Shown piece by piece: positions 1-6,039 of a DNA stretch of 7,509 nucleotides. Made by a program: the position numbers and the translations under genes. The notes under the pieces were generated by a model. That model saw nothing but the letters and a program-made list of their open reading frames with translations. It was not told the origin of the DNA and ran no database searches. Position 1 is the stretch's first letter. Each line of letters starts with the position of its first letter. Location: positions 1 to 7,509 of the forward strand of contig CAYVZZ010000113.1 in assembly GCA_964456185.1 (NCBI GenBank), written 5' to 3'. The stretch is from CAYVZZ01 sp964456185 (lineage in GTDB: Bacteria > Pseudomonadota > Gammaproteobacteria > Pseudomonadales > Alcanivoracaceae).

Positions 1-928
1 TAGCAAAGGTGAAATACCACTCTTGTTGCTGAAAAACAGCGTCTATGTGGTGTCTCTCAGCACCTACAATCAAGGTGTTATCGGCGAAGTGAAAAAAGCA
101 TTTGAGCTCGACAATGCGTTCAGTGATCAAGAGCTTCAACATGAACGCGCCATCATGTCGAGTGGTAGCGCCGTGATTCGTACCGTTGCCGAAGCCCTCA
201 AAGAAGAGCTGGAAAGCATAAAGCAAGATCTGAGCTATGCAGCCGAGGGGGCTGTGGATACCGACTATGGGCAGATTGCCGAAGCCCTGAAACGCATTGC
301 CAACACCCTAATTATGATGGGGCAGCCGCGCGAGGCCGATAAGGTCAAAAAACAAGCGGCAGTTGCCGACAGCTGGCGCGGTGCGACTATTGATCCGGCT
401 GGCGAAAAATTCCAGCGTTTTGCCGACAACCTGCTCGTGGTTGAAAACGCAGTCGCTACGCTTGAAAAACGCATTCTCCCCAACGATGCGATACACAAAC
501 AGGCTAACAATGAGGCGATCTCACTGTATCAGCTTGATGAAGCGCGTATGGCCGTAGTGGGTGAATGTCGAGGCGCTTTGTCACTTGCCAAACGTTCTTT
601 GACAACCTATGCCGAAGGCAATGACCCGATGCACCTGGCGAACCTTCCGTCCATCATGAGCACAGCCTGTGGTGGTCTCGCCTTCCTTGACTTGCCTCGT
701 GCGCGTTACGCCCTGGAAAGCTGCCAAGCCTATATTCGCGAGACCCTTCTATCTGCAGAAGCGGCCAAGCCCAGCTATGAGCAGCTGGAAACCTTGGCCG
801 ATGCACTCACAAGCGTCGATTATTATCTCGAAAGCATTGAAGATGATAAGCCCATTGGCGAATCAATCCTTGAGATCGCAGAGCTAAGCATGCGCGATCT
901 AGGCTATCCGTCGAAGGGCGATTCATAA
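1..928 (+). CDS. fimL: FimL-like / ChpA N-terminal-like motility regulator, 3' part (5' end outside window)
   Basis: This is the C-terminal ~308 residues of a protein whose reading frame (phase from base 2) runs off the left edge with no stop, so the TTG at 23 is not a credible start. The sequence is helical and soluble with no membrane segment. Stretches such as LPRARYALESC and LETLADALTSVDYYLE resemble the Hpt-like helical repeats in the N-terminal part of ChpA and in its paralogue FimL, which act in Pseudomonas type IV pilus twitching and cAMP signalling. Where an active Hpt domain would carry a phosphoacceptor His, I read STACGG, so this repeat looks non-phosphorylatable, as expected for FimL. 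The protein stops after this region with no kinase, CheW or receiver domain, which favours FimL over ChpA. nudC follows 24 nt downstream; I recall fimL and nudC being neighbours in P. aeruginosa as well. The alternative is a truncated ChpA. Family call fairly sure, FimL assignment moderately sure. Confidence 0.72.
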   Translation, partial: SKGEIPLLLLKNSVYVVSLSTYNQGVIGEVKKAFELDNAFSDQELQHERAIMSSGSAVIRTVAEALKEELESIKQDLSYAAEGAVDTDYGQIAEALKRIANTLIMMGQPREADKVKKQAAVADSWRGATIDPAGEKFQRFADNLLVVENAVATLEKRILPNDAIHKQANNEAISLYQLDEARMAVVGECRGALSLAKRSLTTYAEGNDPMHLANLPSIMSTACGGLAFLDLPRARYALESCQAYIRETLLSAEAAKPSYEQLETLADALTSVDYYLESIEDDKPIGESILEIAELSMRDLGYPSKGDS

Positions 929-952
929 TTGCATCTAAGTGACTGCTGATTC

Positions 953-1765
953 GTGCCGACAACGACCGACATATCGCAATATGGCGACATCGCAAGCGTT
1001 CGCTCTCCCGTCTTTGTCACAAACGGTGATCAGTTACTGTTAACGCGCGAAAGCAGTGGGGCGCTTTGCTTGCCAACGTTTGAGCAACTCGCTGCCAATA
1101 CTGACAACGGCATGGCGATTGGGCGGTGTAATCAACGTAGCCACTTCTTGTTGCCCCAAACGGCATCTTATTCGCCTGGTATAGGTGAATGGTTCAATGT
1201 GAGGCAGCTCGTTGGTCTTTTGAATGCAGGTTTGTTTATGTTGGCGGGGCGCGCCATACAATTGCAGCATTGGCTAAATGAACATCGCTACTGCGGACGT
1301 TGTGGTGCGGCTTGTTACAAGCACCACCGTGAATTGGCGATGGCTTGCCCCGATTGTGGCTTTTTCCAGTATCCAAGAATCAACCCTTGTATTATCGTGT
1401 TGATCACGCGGCAAGATAAAGCCCTGTTAGCCCAAGGTGTGCGCTTTCCTGACGGTTTATATAGCTGCCTTGCCGGTTTCATTGAAGCCGGAGAAACCGC
1501 CGAAGAAGCCGTACAACGCGAAGTTCGTGAAGAGGTTGGCATCGAAATTGCCGATTTGCGCTATTATGGCAGTCAGGCATGGCCATTCCCGCATTCCCTG
1601 ATGTTGGGGTACCATGCACGTTGGAAGGCGGGTGACATAACACCGCAAAAAGAAGAAATTGTGACGGCAGATTGGTTTACACGGGATCAACTGCCAACCG
1701 TGCCAGGTAAAGGCAGTATTGCCCATGATCTAATCGAAGCCTGGCGAGTGAACACAGTCGAATAA
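953..1765 (+). CDS. nudC: NADH pyrophosphatase / NAD-capped RNA hydrolase NudC
   Basis: This Nudix hydrolase cleaves the pyrophosphate of NAD(H) to NMN(H) and AMP and, in characterised NudC proteins, removes the 5' NAD cap from RNA. At 270 aa it is slightly longer than E. coli NudC (257). A divergent N-terminal domain is followed by a zinc ribbon with Cys pairs C114/C117 and C132/C135. The Nudix box spans residues 175-197 (G175, E181, R189-E190, E193-E194, G196). The NudC-specific motif after it reads SQAWPFPHS (207-215), which separates NudC from other Nudix enzymes; the usual Pro after SQ is Ala here. The start is GTG at 953: an in-frame TGA at 947-949 rules out anything earlier, and no good Shine-Dalgarno is visible, so translation may be weak or coupled to the upstream gene. 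It lies 24 nt after fimL and 7 nt before the next gene, probably co-transcribed. Confidence 0.95.
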   Translation: MPTTTDISQYGDIASVRSPVFVTNGDQLLLTRESSGALCLPTFEQLAANTDNGMAIGRCNQRSHFLLPQTASYSPGIGEWFNVRQLVGLLNAGLFMLAGRAIQLQHWLNEHRYCGRCGAACYKHHRELAMACPDCGFFQYPRINPCIIVLITRQDKALLAQGVRFPDGLYSCLAGFIEAGETAEEAVQREVREEVGIEIADLRYYGSQAWPFPHSLMLGYHARWKAGDITPQKEEIVTADWFTRDQLPTVPGKGSIAHDLIEAWRVNTVE

Positions 1766-1772
1766 CAAACGG

Positions 1773-2426
1773 ATGCCCGACATGAGTTTTTCCACCGTTC
1801 CTTTCCTAATCGTTGCCTTCGCCGTTCTCTTTATACTAGCGGGCACTTGGATTTTATTACGTCAGAAATGGTTTGTGGCTTGGCTTAAAGGCATGGCGGG
1901 GCTGCTACTTATTGGTTTGGCGGTTTATATCTCGTTGTTTGCCTTTAATCTCATGAGCTATCAAGCCATGACGGCTGAAGAAACGGTGGCTACCGTTAGT
2001 TTCCGCAAGACAGGCACCCAAGAGTTTGTCGCAACAGTTGCCGAACCAAGTGGTGACAGTGATAGCTTCACCTTACGTGGCGACTTATGGCAGCTAGATG
2101 CTCGAATCGTTAAATGGAAAGGCATATTTGCCATGCTCGGCGTTAAGCCGGGTTATCGTCTCGATCGCATAGAAGGCCGCTACCTGACATTGGCCGACGA
2201 GCGTTCTAAGCCACATACAGTATATGCCGTTCACCCAGCTGCCATTGGCTTTGATATTTGGAAAAGTGCCAGAGAAGGTTTTAGCTTCATTATTGACGCG
2301 CGCTATGGCAGTGCCACCTATCTTCCCATGGCCGATGGTGCTACTTATGTCGTCAAACTCAGTAACACAGGCCTACTAGGACGACCGCTTAACGAAGCCG
2401 CAAAAAAAGCGGTCAGTCAATGGTAA
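1773..2426 (+). CDS. Conserved two-TM membrane protein of unknown function (often labelled 'cation/multidrug efflux pump')
   Basis: This 217-residue protein has two hydrophobic N-terminal helices (about 9-29 and 39-61) joined by a short basic loop (RQKW, 30-33). A soluble C-terminal domain of about 150 residues follows. Recognisable conserved-looking blocks are LRGDLWQLDAR (101-111), KPGYRLDRIEGRYL (125-138) and IDARYGSATYLPMADGA (174-190). I recognise it as a conserved gammaproteobacterial family found beside nudC; homologues are sometimes labelled cation/multidrug efflux pump, but nothing here resembles a transporter, since two helices are far too few. Function is unknown. Two starts are possible: ATG at 1773, 7 nt after nudC, or ATG at 1782, which has a weak GGA 8 nt upstream; choosing 1782 would remove three residues. 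It probably sits in one operon with nudC and sohB. Confidence 0.8.
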   Translation: MPDMSFSTVPFLIVAFAVLFILAGTWILLRQKWFVAWLKGMAGLLLIGLAVYISLFAFNLMSYQAMTAEETVATVSFRKTGTQEFVATVAEPSGDSDSFTLRGDLWQLDARIVKWKGIFAMLGVKPGYRLDRIEGRYLTLADERSKPHTVYAVHPAAIGFDIWKSAREGFSFIIDARYGSATYLPMADGATYVVKLSNTGLLGRPLNEAAKKAVSQW

Positions 2427-2459
2427 AACTGGTAAGCTTGCCGCTTCGCTGAACCCATT

Positions 2460-2464
2460 AGGAG
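2460..2464 (+). promoter_or_regulatory. Shine-Dalgarno AGGAG deciding the sohB TTG start
   Basis: AGGAG ends 7 nt before the TTG at 2472, which is ideal spacing. It supports the non-ATG start, which would otherwise be doubtful; the resulting 350-aa protein matches the length of E. coli SohB (349). Confidence 0.75.
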
Positions 2465-2471
2465 AAACATC

Positions 2472-3524
2472 TTGCTGCAGTATCTTGTCGAGTACGGCAT
2501 ATTCCTCGCCGAAGTCGTCACCTTGGTTATCGCTATTCTTGTCGTTGTTGGTGGGCTGCTGTCGCTTATTGGCCGCCAACGCCAGCACCATTCCGAAGCA
2601 GGCGAACTGACAGTAAAACACCTCAATCATGCGTTTGATGAGCTACGTCATTCTGTAGAAGATAAATTGCTCACTGATGATCAACGCAAGAAAGCCCAGA
2701 AACAACGTCAAAAAGAAGAAAAAGCCAAGAAAAAGAAGGCAAAAAAAGCTGGCCCACTTGATAAAAAACCACGTGATCGGCTTTTTGTTCTTGATTTCGA
2801 CGGTGACATTAATGCATCTGGCGTGGATCAGTTGCGCAAGGAAATCAGCGCTTTATTAGATGTTTCTAATAAAAAAGATGAAGTCGTACTGCGTCTCGAA
2901 AGCCCTGGCGGAGTCGTACACGGTTACGGCCTGGCGGCCAGTCAACTCGACCGCATCCACAAGCATGGTCTGCGGCTGACCGTTTGTGTCGACAAGGTAG
3001 CGGCCAGTGGTGGCTACATGATGGCCTGCATTGGGGACCGCATTTTGGCGGCACCTTTTGCCATTCTTGGCTCAATCGGTGTCGTGGCTCAAATTCCCAA
3101 TTTCCATCGTTTGTTGAAGAAAAACGATGTGGATGTTGAGCTGGTGACCGCCGGTGAATATAAACGCACCCTAACCATGTTTGGTGAAAATACCGAGCAG
3201 GGCAGAGTCAAGTTTCAAGAAGAGCTAGACGATGCCCACGATCTGTTCAAAGCGTTTGTACATGAACATCGTCGTGGTCTCGATCTTGATGCGGTCGCTA
3301 CCGGTGAACACTGGTTTGGTTCGCGTGCCAAAGAGCTAGGCTTGGCCGATGATATTATTACCAGCGATGAATACCTTCGCCAACGCAGCAAAGATGCCGA
3401 CATCTATCAGCTCAGCTGGGATGTAAAACCCAAACTGGCGCAGCGTATCGGCTTGGCCGCCTCGATGGGCATCGAACGGCTAGTGGGTCGTTTATTACAG
3501 AAAAATACGCGCTATTTCTCCTGA
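2472..3524 (+). CDS. sohB: Inner-membrane S49 peptidase SohB
   Basis: This is a membrane-anchored serine peptidase of the S49 (SppA/SohB) clan, expected to face the periplasm. E. coli sohB was found as a multicopy suppressor of htrA (degP) loss; natural substrates are poorly known. The N-terminus carries one hydrophobic helix (about 12-33). A charged linker (about 65-100) follows, very rich in Lys and containing KKKKAKKAGPLDKK. The ClpP-like protease fold comes next: FVLDFDGDI near 107, LESPGGVVHGYG in the middle, nucleophile S179 in ASGGYMMA, and general base K231 in GEYKRTLTMFGENTE. These match the Ser178/Lys230 dyad of E. coli SohB. The start is TTG at 2472, supported by AGGAG 7 nt upstream. 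It is the last gene of the left + strand cluster; a strong dyad lies about 20 nt past its stop. The lysine tract contains an A7 run (2741-2747), discussed separately. Confidence 0.94.
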   Translation: MLQYLVEYGIFLAEVVTLVIAILVVVGGLLSLIGRQRQHHSEAGELTVKHLNHAFDELRHSVEDKLLTDDQRKKAQKQRQKEEKAKKKKAKKAGPLDKKPRDRLFVLDFDGDINASGVDQLRKEISALLDVSNKKDEVVLRLESPGGVVHGYGLAASQLDRIHKHGLRLTVCVDKVAASGGYMMACIGDRILAAPFAILGSIGVVAQIPNFHRLLKKNDVDVELVTAGEYKRTLTMFGENTEQGRVKFQEELDDAHDLFKAFVHEHRRGLDLDAVATGEHWFGSRAKELGLADDIITSDEYLRQRSKDADIYQLSWDVKPKLAQRIGLAASMGIERLVGRLLQKNTRYFS

Positions 3525-3540
3525 TTCCCCGCATCACCAA

Positions 3541-3569
3541 TTGTCTAAGGCGTAATACTTGACTAGAAT
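3541..3569 (+). promoter_or_regulatory. Candidate sigma-70 promoter for nfuA
   Basis: A -35-like TTGTCT (3541-3546) and a -10-like TAGAAT (3564-3569) are separated by exactly 17 nt. Transcription would start near 3576, giving a leader of about 55 nt before the nfuA ATG. The -10 lies inside the IscR-like site, so bound IscR would block RNA polymerase. TTGACT at 3559-3564 also looks like a -35 but has no matching -10 at proper spacing. Prediction from sequence only. Confidence 0.55.
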
Positions 3570-3589
3570 ACTAGGGTATTACGCCTTAG
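3545..3589. repeat. 45-bp dyad with perfect 14-bp arms centred on the IscR-like site
   Basis: The arms CTAAGGCGTAATAC (3545-3558) and GTATTACGCCTTAG (3576-3589) are perfect inverted repeats around a 17-nt centre. The dyad centre (3567) is also the centre of the IscR-like site, so the four outermost bases at each end of the operator match the arms and the symmetry extends 10 bp beyond it on both sides. In sohB read-through RNA it would form a 14-bp stem with a 17-nt loop. No U-tract follows, so it is not a canonical intrinsic terminator, but it might protect or define the sohB 3' end. Confidence 0.85.
3555..3579 (+). promoter_or_regulatory. Probable type I IscR binding site upstream of nfuA
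   Basis: The 25-bp sequence fits the type I IscR consensus as I remember it (ATASYYGACTRWWWYAGTCRRSTAT) at 22 of 25 positions; mismatches are at motif positions 12, 17 and 19. The left half (ATACTTGACTA) is perfect and the right half slightly degenerate. [2Fe-2S]-IscR binds type I sites and represses Fe-S biogenesis genes when clusters are plentiful. The gene downstream is nfuA, which in P. aeruginosa is reported to be under IscR control, so the context supports the call. The site overlaps the predicted -10 and start point, the arrangement expected of a repressor. Confidence 0.65.
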
Positions 3590-3631
3590 CACCTTGTGCG
3601 TTATTGATTCCTTTAGCCCGATCGAGACACT

Positions 3632-4258
3632 ATGCCCGCAGTAGAACCGCTTATCCGCGTTACCGATTCCGCCGCCACCTATCTTTCCGATTTATTGGCA
3701 CAGCAAGGTGATTCAGGTCTGGCAATTCGCATTTTTGTTGAGCGGCCGGGCACACCAACTGCCGAATGCTGCATGGCCTATTGCCCCGATGGCGAACAGG
3801 AGGAAGACGATGTTCGTTATGATTACGGCAACTTCCACGCCTATGTCCAAGGTAAAAGTGTACGTTACCTAGAAGACGCCACCATTGATTACAAAGCCGA
3901 TAGCATGGGCGGGCAGCTAACTTTTAGGGCTCCCAAATCGCGTATCCCTGATATTAGTGATGATGCATCACTGGAAGAGAAGATCATTTATACGCTGTAT
4001 GCCGAAATCAACCCGTATCTTGCGACTCATGGCGGCCAGGTACAGCTATTGGAGCTCACTGATGACAATGTGGCTATCCTAGAGTTCGGTGGCGGTTGCC
4101 AGGGCTGCGCCTCGGTGGATATTACCTTGCGTAACGGGGTGGAAAAGAAGCTGTATGAACGTTATCCCGAGCTGACAGACGTGCGTGATAAAACCGACCA
4201 CACCAACAAAGACAACGCCTACTATAAAGACGGCATGGGCGAATCGACCTTCGGTTAA
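3632..4258 (+). CDS. nfuA: Fe-S cluster carrier / biogenesis protein NfuA
   Basis: NfuA is a cytosolic carrier that binds a [4Fe-4S] cluster at a dimer interface and passes it to apo-proteins such as aconitase and lipoyl synthase, especially under oxidative stress or iron limitation. Residues ~6-105 form a degenerate A-type carrier domain (IRIFVERPGTPTAECCMAYC, then LEDATIDY and GGQLTFRAP). Residues ~118-195 form the Nfu domain with HGGQVQLLEL and the cluster motif FGGGCQGCASVD, ligands C156 and C159. Length is 208 aa against 191 in E. coli. About 5 extra residues lie at the N-terminus, and 10 (KDGMGESTFG) follow the NAYY where Pseudomonas NfuA, as I recall it, ends. The ATG at 3632 has only a weak GAG 5 nt upstream. 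The preceding gap carries a promoter and IscR-like site, so it is likely a single gene under Fe-S feedback. Identity is very secure. Confidence 0.96.
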   Translation: MPAVEPLIRVTDSAATYLSDLLAQQGDSGLAIRIFVERPGTPTAECCMAYCPDGEQEEDDVRYDYGNFHAYVQGKSVRYLEDATIDYKADSMGGQLTFRAPKSRIPDISDDASLEEKIIYTLYAEINPYLATHGGQVQLLELTDDNVAILEFGGGCQGCASVDITLRNGVEKKLYERYPELTDVRDKTDHTNKDNAYYKDGMGESTFG

Positions 4259-4450
4259 TGATTTCCCAGCCAAATTTCATGCACTTAGCCATAACATTAG
4301 GCTTTTGTCAGACAGAAACCATGGCATAAACGCGGTTTTAAGTCATTTTAGGCCGTTTGCTAGTGCTTCTCACGCAAATGACCTCATTGCACTTCACTTC
4401 CTTATTCAAATTACGTCAGGATTGGGGCATACAAACCGATGAGGTGCCCT
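4259..4450. other. Intergenic gap between nfuA and the monooxygenase gene, no gene seen
   Basis: These 192 nt look AT-rich and hold no convincing gene; the only long reading frame through them overlaps the nfuA end and has no family resemblance. A weak hairpin (AGCC 4287-4290 with GGCT 4300-4303, then TTTT) could reflect nfuA termination but is only 4 bp. TTGTCA at 4305-4310 resembles a -35 without a good -10. A promoter for the downstream gene should lie here, but I cannot place it with confidence. Confidence 0.4.
4441..4445 (+). promoter_or_regulatory. Shine-Dalgarno GAGGT deciding the monooxygenase start
   Basis: GAGGT ends 5 nt before the ATG at 4451. The in-frame ATG at 4439 has no ribosome site and itself overlaps this one, so 4451 is the better start. 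Confidence 0.7.
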
Positions 4451-5962
4451 ATGGCTACAGAACATCTTGATGTGTTGATTATTGGTGCTGGCTTGTCCGG
4501 CGTAGGTGCGGCTTGGCATCTACAAGATCAATGCCCTAATAAAACCTATGCCATCCTGGAAGCACGCCAAGCAATGGGCGGCACTTGGGATTTATTTCGT
4601 TATCCTGGCATTCGTTCAGACTCTGACATGTACACCCTAGGCTACAACTTCAAGCCTTGGACAGGCAGCAAGATTATTGCCGATGGTGACAGCATTCGTC
4701 ACTACATCAAAGAGACGGCTCGCGAAAATGGCATTGACCAAAAAGTCCGTTACGGCGTTAAAGTCATTAAAGCCGATTGGTCTGATGATACAGCCACCTG
4801 GACGGTTACCACCGAGCAACGCATAGATGGCAAGCGCCGTCGTGTAAAACTTACCTGTAACTTTCTATTGAGCTGCGCTGGCTATTACAACTACTCAGCT
4901 GGGTATACGCCCGACTTTGCCGGTCGAGAAGACTTTAAAGGCAAGGTCATTCACCCGCAGAAATGGCCGAAAAACTTCGACTACAGTGGTAAAAAGGTAG
5001 TCATTATTGGTTCCGGTGCAACGGCTGTGACGCTGCTACCCGCCATGGCGGATGATGCCGAGCATGTCACCATGCTACAGCGTTCACCCACCTACATTGC
5101 TACCTTGCCAGAAAAAGATGCACTGTCTGATCAGCTGCGTAAGTTCCTGCCTGATATGCTGGTTTACCGCTTAGGTCGAACACGGAATATAGCGCTGCAA
5201 ATCGGTATTTTCCGTTTTGCCAAGGCACAGCCCAAGGCGTTGCGTAAGGTACTGCTAGGCTTGGTGAAGAAGCAAGTGGGCAACAAGGTTGACATGAAGC
5301 ACTTCGAACCCAGCTATAATCCTTGGGATCAACGTCTTTGTGCGGTGCCTAACGGCAACCTGTTCAAAGTGCTGCGGCAAGGCAAAGCGGATGTAGTTAC
5401 CGATCAGATTGATCGCTTCACGGCCAACGGCATCAAGTTGAAATCTGGTGAAGAGCTAGAGGCGGATATTATCGTCACGGCCACAGGCCTTGATCTGCAA
5501 ATGCTGGGCGGCGTGAATCTTCGTGTTAACAATGAGAAAGTGAACATTCCCGAAGGCATGGCTTACAAAGGCGCGATGTTTGAAGGCGTACCCAATGCCG
5601 CCATGGTATTTGGTTACACCAACTCCAGCTGGACGCTTAAAGCCGATATCACCAGCGAATATGTGTGTCGTTTGCTCAACCACATGGACAAAACAGGTAC
5701 GAGCAAATGTGTTCCGGTGAATAAAGATGCTAGCGTTAAGCAGGCGCCCTTCATGAAAATGCAATCCGGTTATATCAAACGGGCGTTGCACAAAATGCCC
5801 AAGCAGGGCACCAAGGCACCTTGGCGCATTTACATGAACTACGCGCTGGATATGCCGGTGTTACGCTACAGCAAAATTGACGACGGGGTGATGGAGTTTA
5901 GCGCACCGGAAGTTGATGCAGCAGCAGTTGCACCAGAGCAGGACGCTGTGTCGGTTGCCTAA
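4451..5962 (+). CDS. EthA-like FAD-dependent Baeyer-Villiger monooxygenase
   Basis: This is a class B flavoprotein monooxygenase of 503 aa, expected to use FAD, NADPH and O2 to oxygenate a ketone or a sulfur-containing substrate. Domains in order: FAD-binding Rossmann motif GAGLSG (12-17); the BVMO block GGTWDLFRYPGIRSD (43-57); the BVMO fingerprint FKGKVIHPQKWP (162-173); NADPH-binding Rossmann motif GSGATA (187-192); YNPWDQR ending in R295, a likely active-site Arg; and the ATG motif in IVTATGLDLQ. Long stretches, for example SDSDMYTLGYNFKPWTG and TNSSWTLKAD, closely match mycobacterial EthA (489 aa) as I remember it, the enzyme that activates ethionamide. The natural substrate is unknown. 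The C-terminus ends in an Ala/Val-rich low-complexity tail. The start is 4451, chosen for the GAGGT site; 4439 would add MRCP. It stands alone between nfuA and a strong terminator, with no TetR (EthR-like) regulator or obvious pathway partner in view. Confidence 0.9.
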   Translation: MATEHLDVLIIGAGLSGVGAAWHLQDQCPNKTYAILEARQAMGGTWDLFRYPGIRSDSDMYTLGYNFKPWTGSKIIADGDSIRHYIKETARENGIDQKVRYGVKVIKADWSDDTATWTVTTEQRIDGKRRRVKLTCNFLLSCAGYYNYSAGYTPDFAGREDFKGKVIHPQKWPKNFDYSGKKVVIIGSGATAVTLLPAMADDAEHVTMLQRSPTYIATLPEKDALSDQLRKFLPDMLVYRLGRTRNIALQIGIFRFAKAQPKALRKVLLGLVKKQVGNKVDMKHFEPSYNPWDQRLCAVPNGNLFKVLRQGKADVVTDQIDRFTANGIKLKSGEELEADIIVTATGLDLQMLGGVNLRVNNEKVNIPEGMAYKGAMFEGVPNAAMVFGYTNSSWTLKADITSEYVCRLLNHMDKTGTSKCVPVNKDASVKQAPFMKMQSGYIKRALHKMPKQGTKAPWRIYMNYALDMPVLRYSKIDDGVMEFSAPEVDAAAVAPEQDAVSVA

Positions 5963-5980
5963 GAAGGCGCCGCTTTAACA

Positions 5981-6017
5981 AAAACGGTCAGGTGATGCGT
6001 CATCTGGCCGTTTTTTT
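5981..6017. terminator. Strong intrinsic terminator between convergent genes, probably bidirectional
   Basis: A 15-bp stem pairs AAAACGGTCAGGTGA (5981-5995) with TCATCTGGCCGTTTT (6000-6014). It closes on the 4-nt loop TGCG, has two G-U wobbles and is followed by a T7 run (6011-6017). The A-rich 5' flank (5979-5984) supplies a U-tract on the opposite strand, so it can also end the lon-rluA transcript, whose last gene stops at 6040. Confidence 0.9.
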
Positions 6018-6039
6018 GTACCTCTATTTAAAATGAAAT

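Noticed and set aside
1773..2426. Efflux pump annotation for the two-TM protein
   Set aside because: Two N-terminal helices and a soluble domain do not match any known efflux transporter architecture; the name seems to be inherited annotation.
2677..2859. Alternative-frame lysine-rich 60-codon frame within sohB
   Set aside because: Arises from the poly-A lysine tract read in another frame; no ribosome site, and the sohB frame is clearly the coding one.
3545..3595. sohB intrinsic terminator
   Set aside because: The stem is long and perfect, but no U-tract follows either arm and the loop is 17 nt, so it is described as a dyad or operator rather than called a terminator.
4287..4306. Terminator hairpin after nfuA (AGCC/GGCT then TTTT)
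   Set aside because: Only a 4-bp stem with a 9-nt loop; too weak to call.
4305..4332. Promoter for the monooxygenase (TTGTCA with TAAACG at 16 nt)
   Set aside because: The -10 matches only about half the consensus, and similar weak pairs occur elsewhere in this AT-rich gap.
4185..4442. 85-codon + strand frame overlapping the nfuA end and crossing the intergenic gap
   Set aside because: It overlaps nfuA in another frame, has no ribosome site and no recognisable domain; composition follows the nfuA shadow and then AT-rich spacer.
5456..5791. 111-codon - strand frame inside the monooxygenase gene
   Set aside because: It lies wholly antisense to a strongly supported gene, with no ribosome site and no family resemblance; a typical shadow frame.
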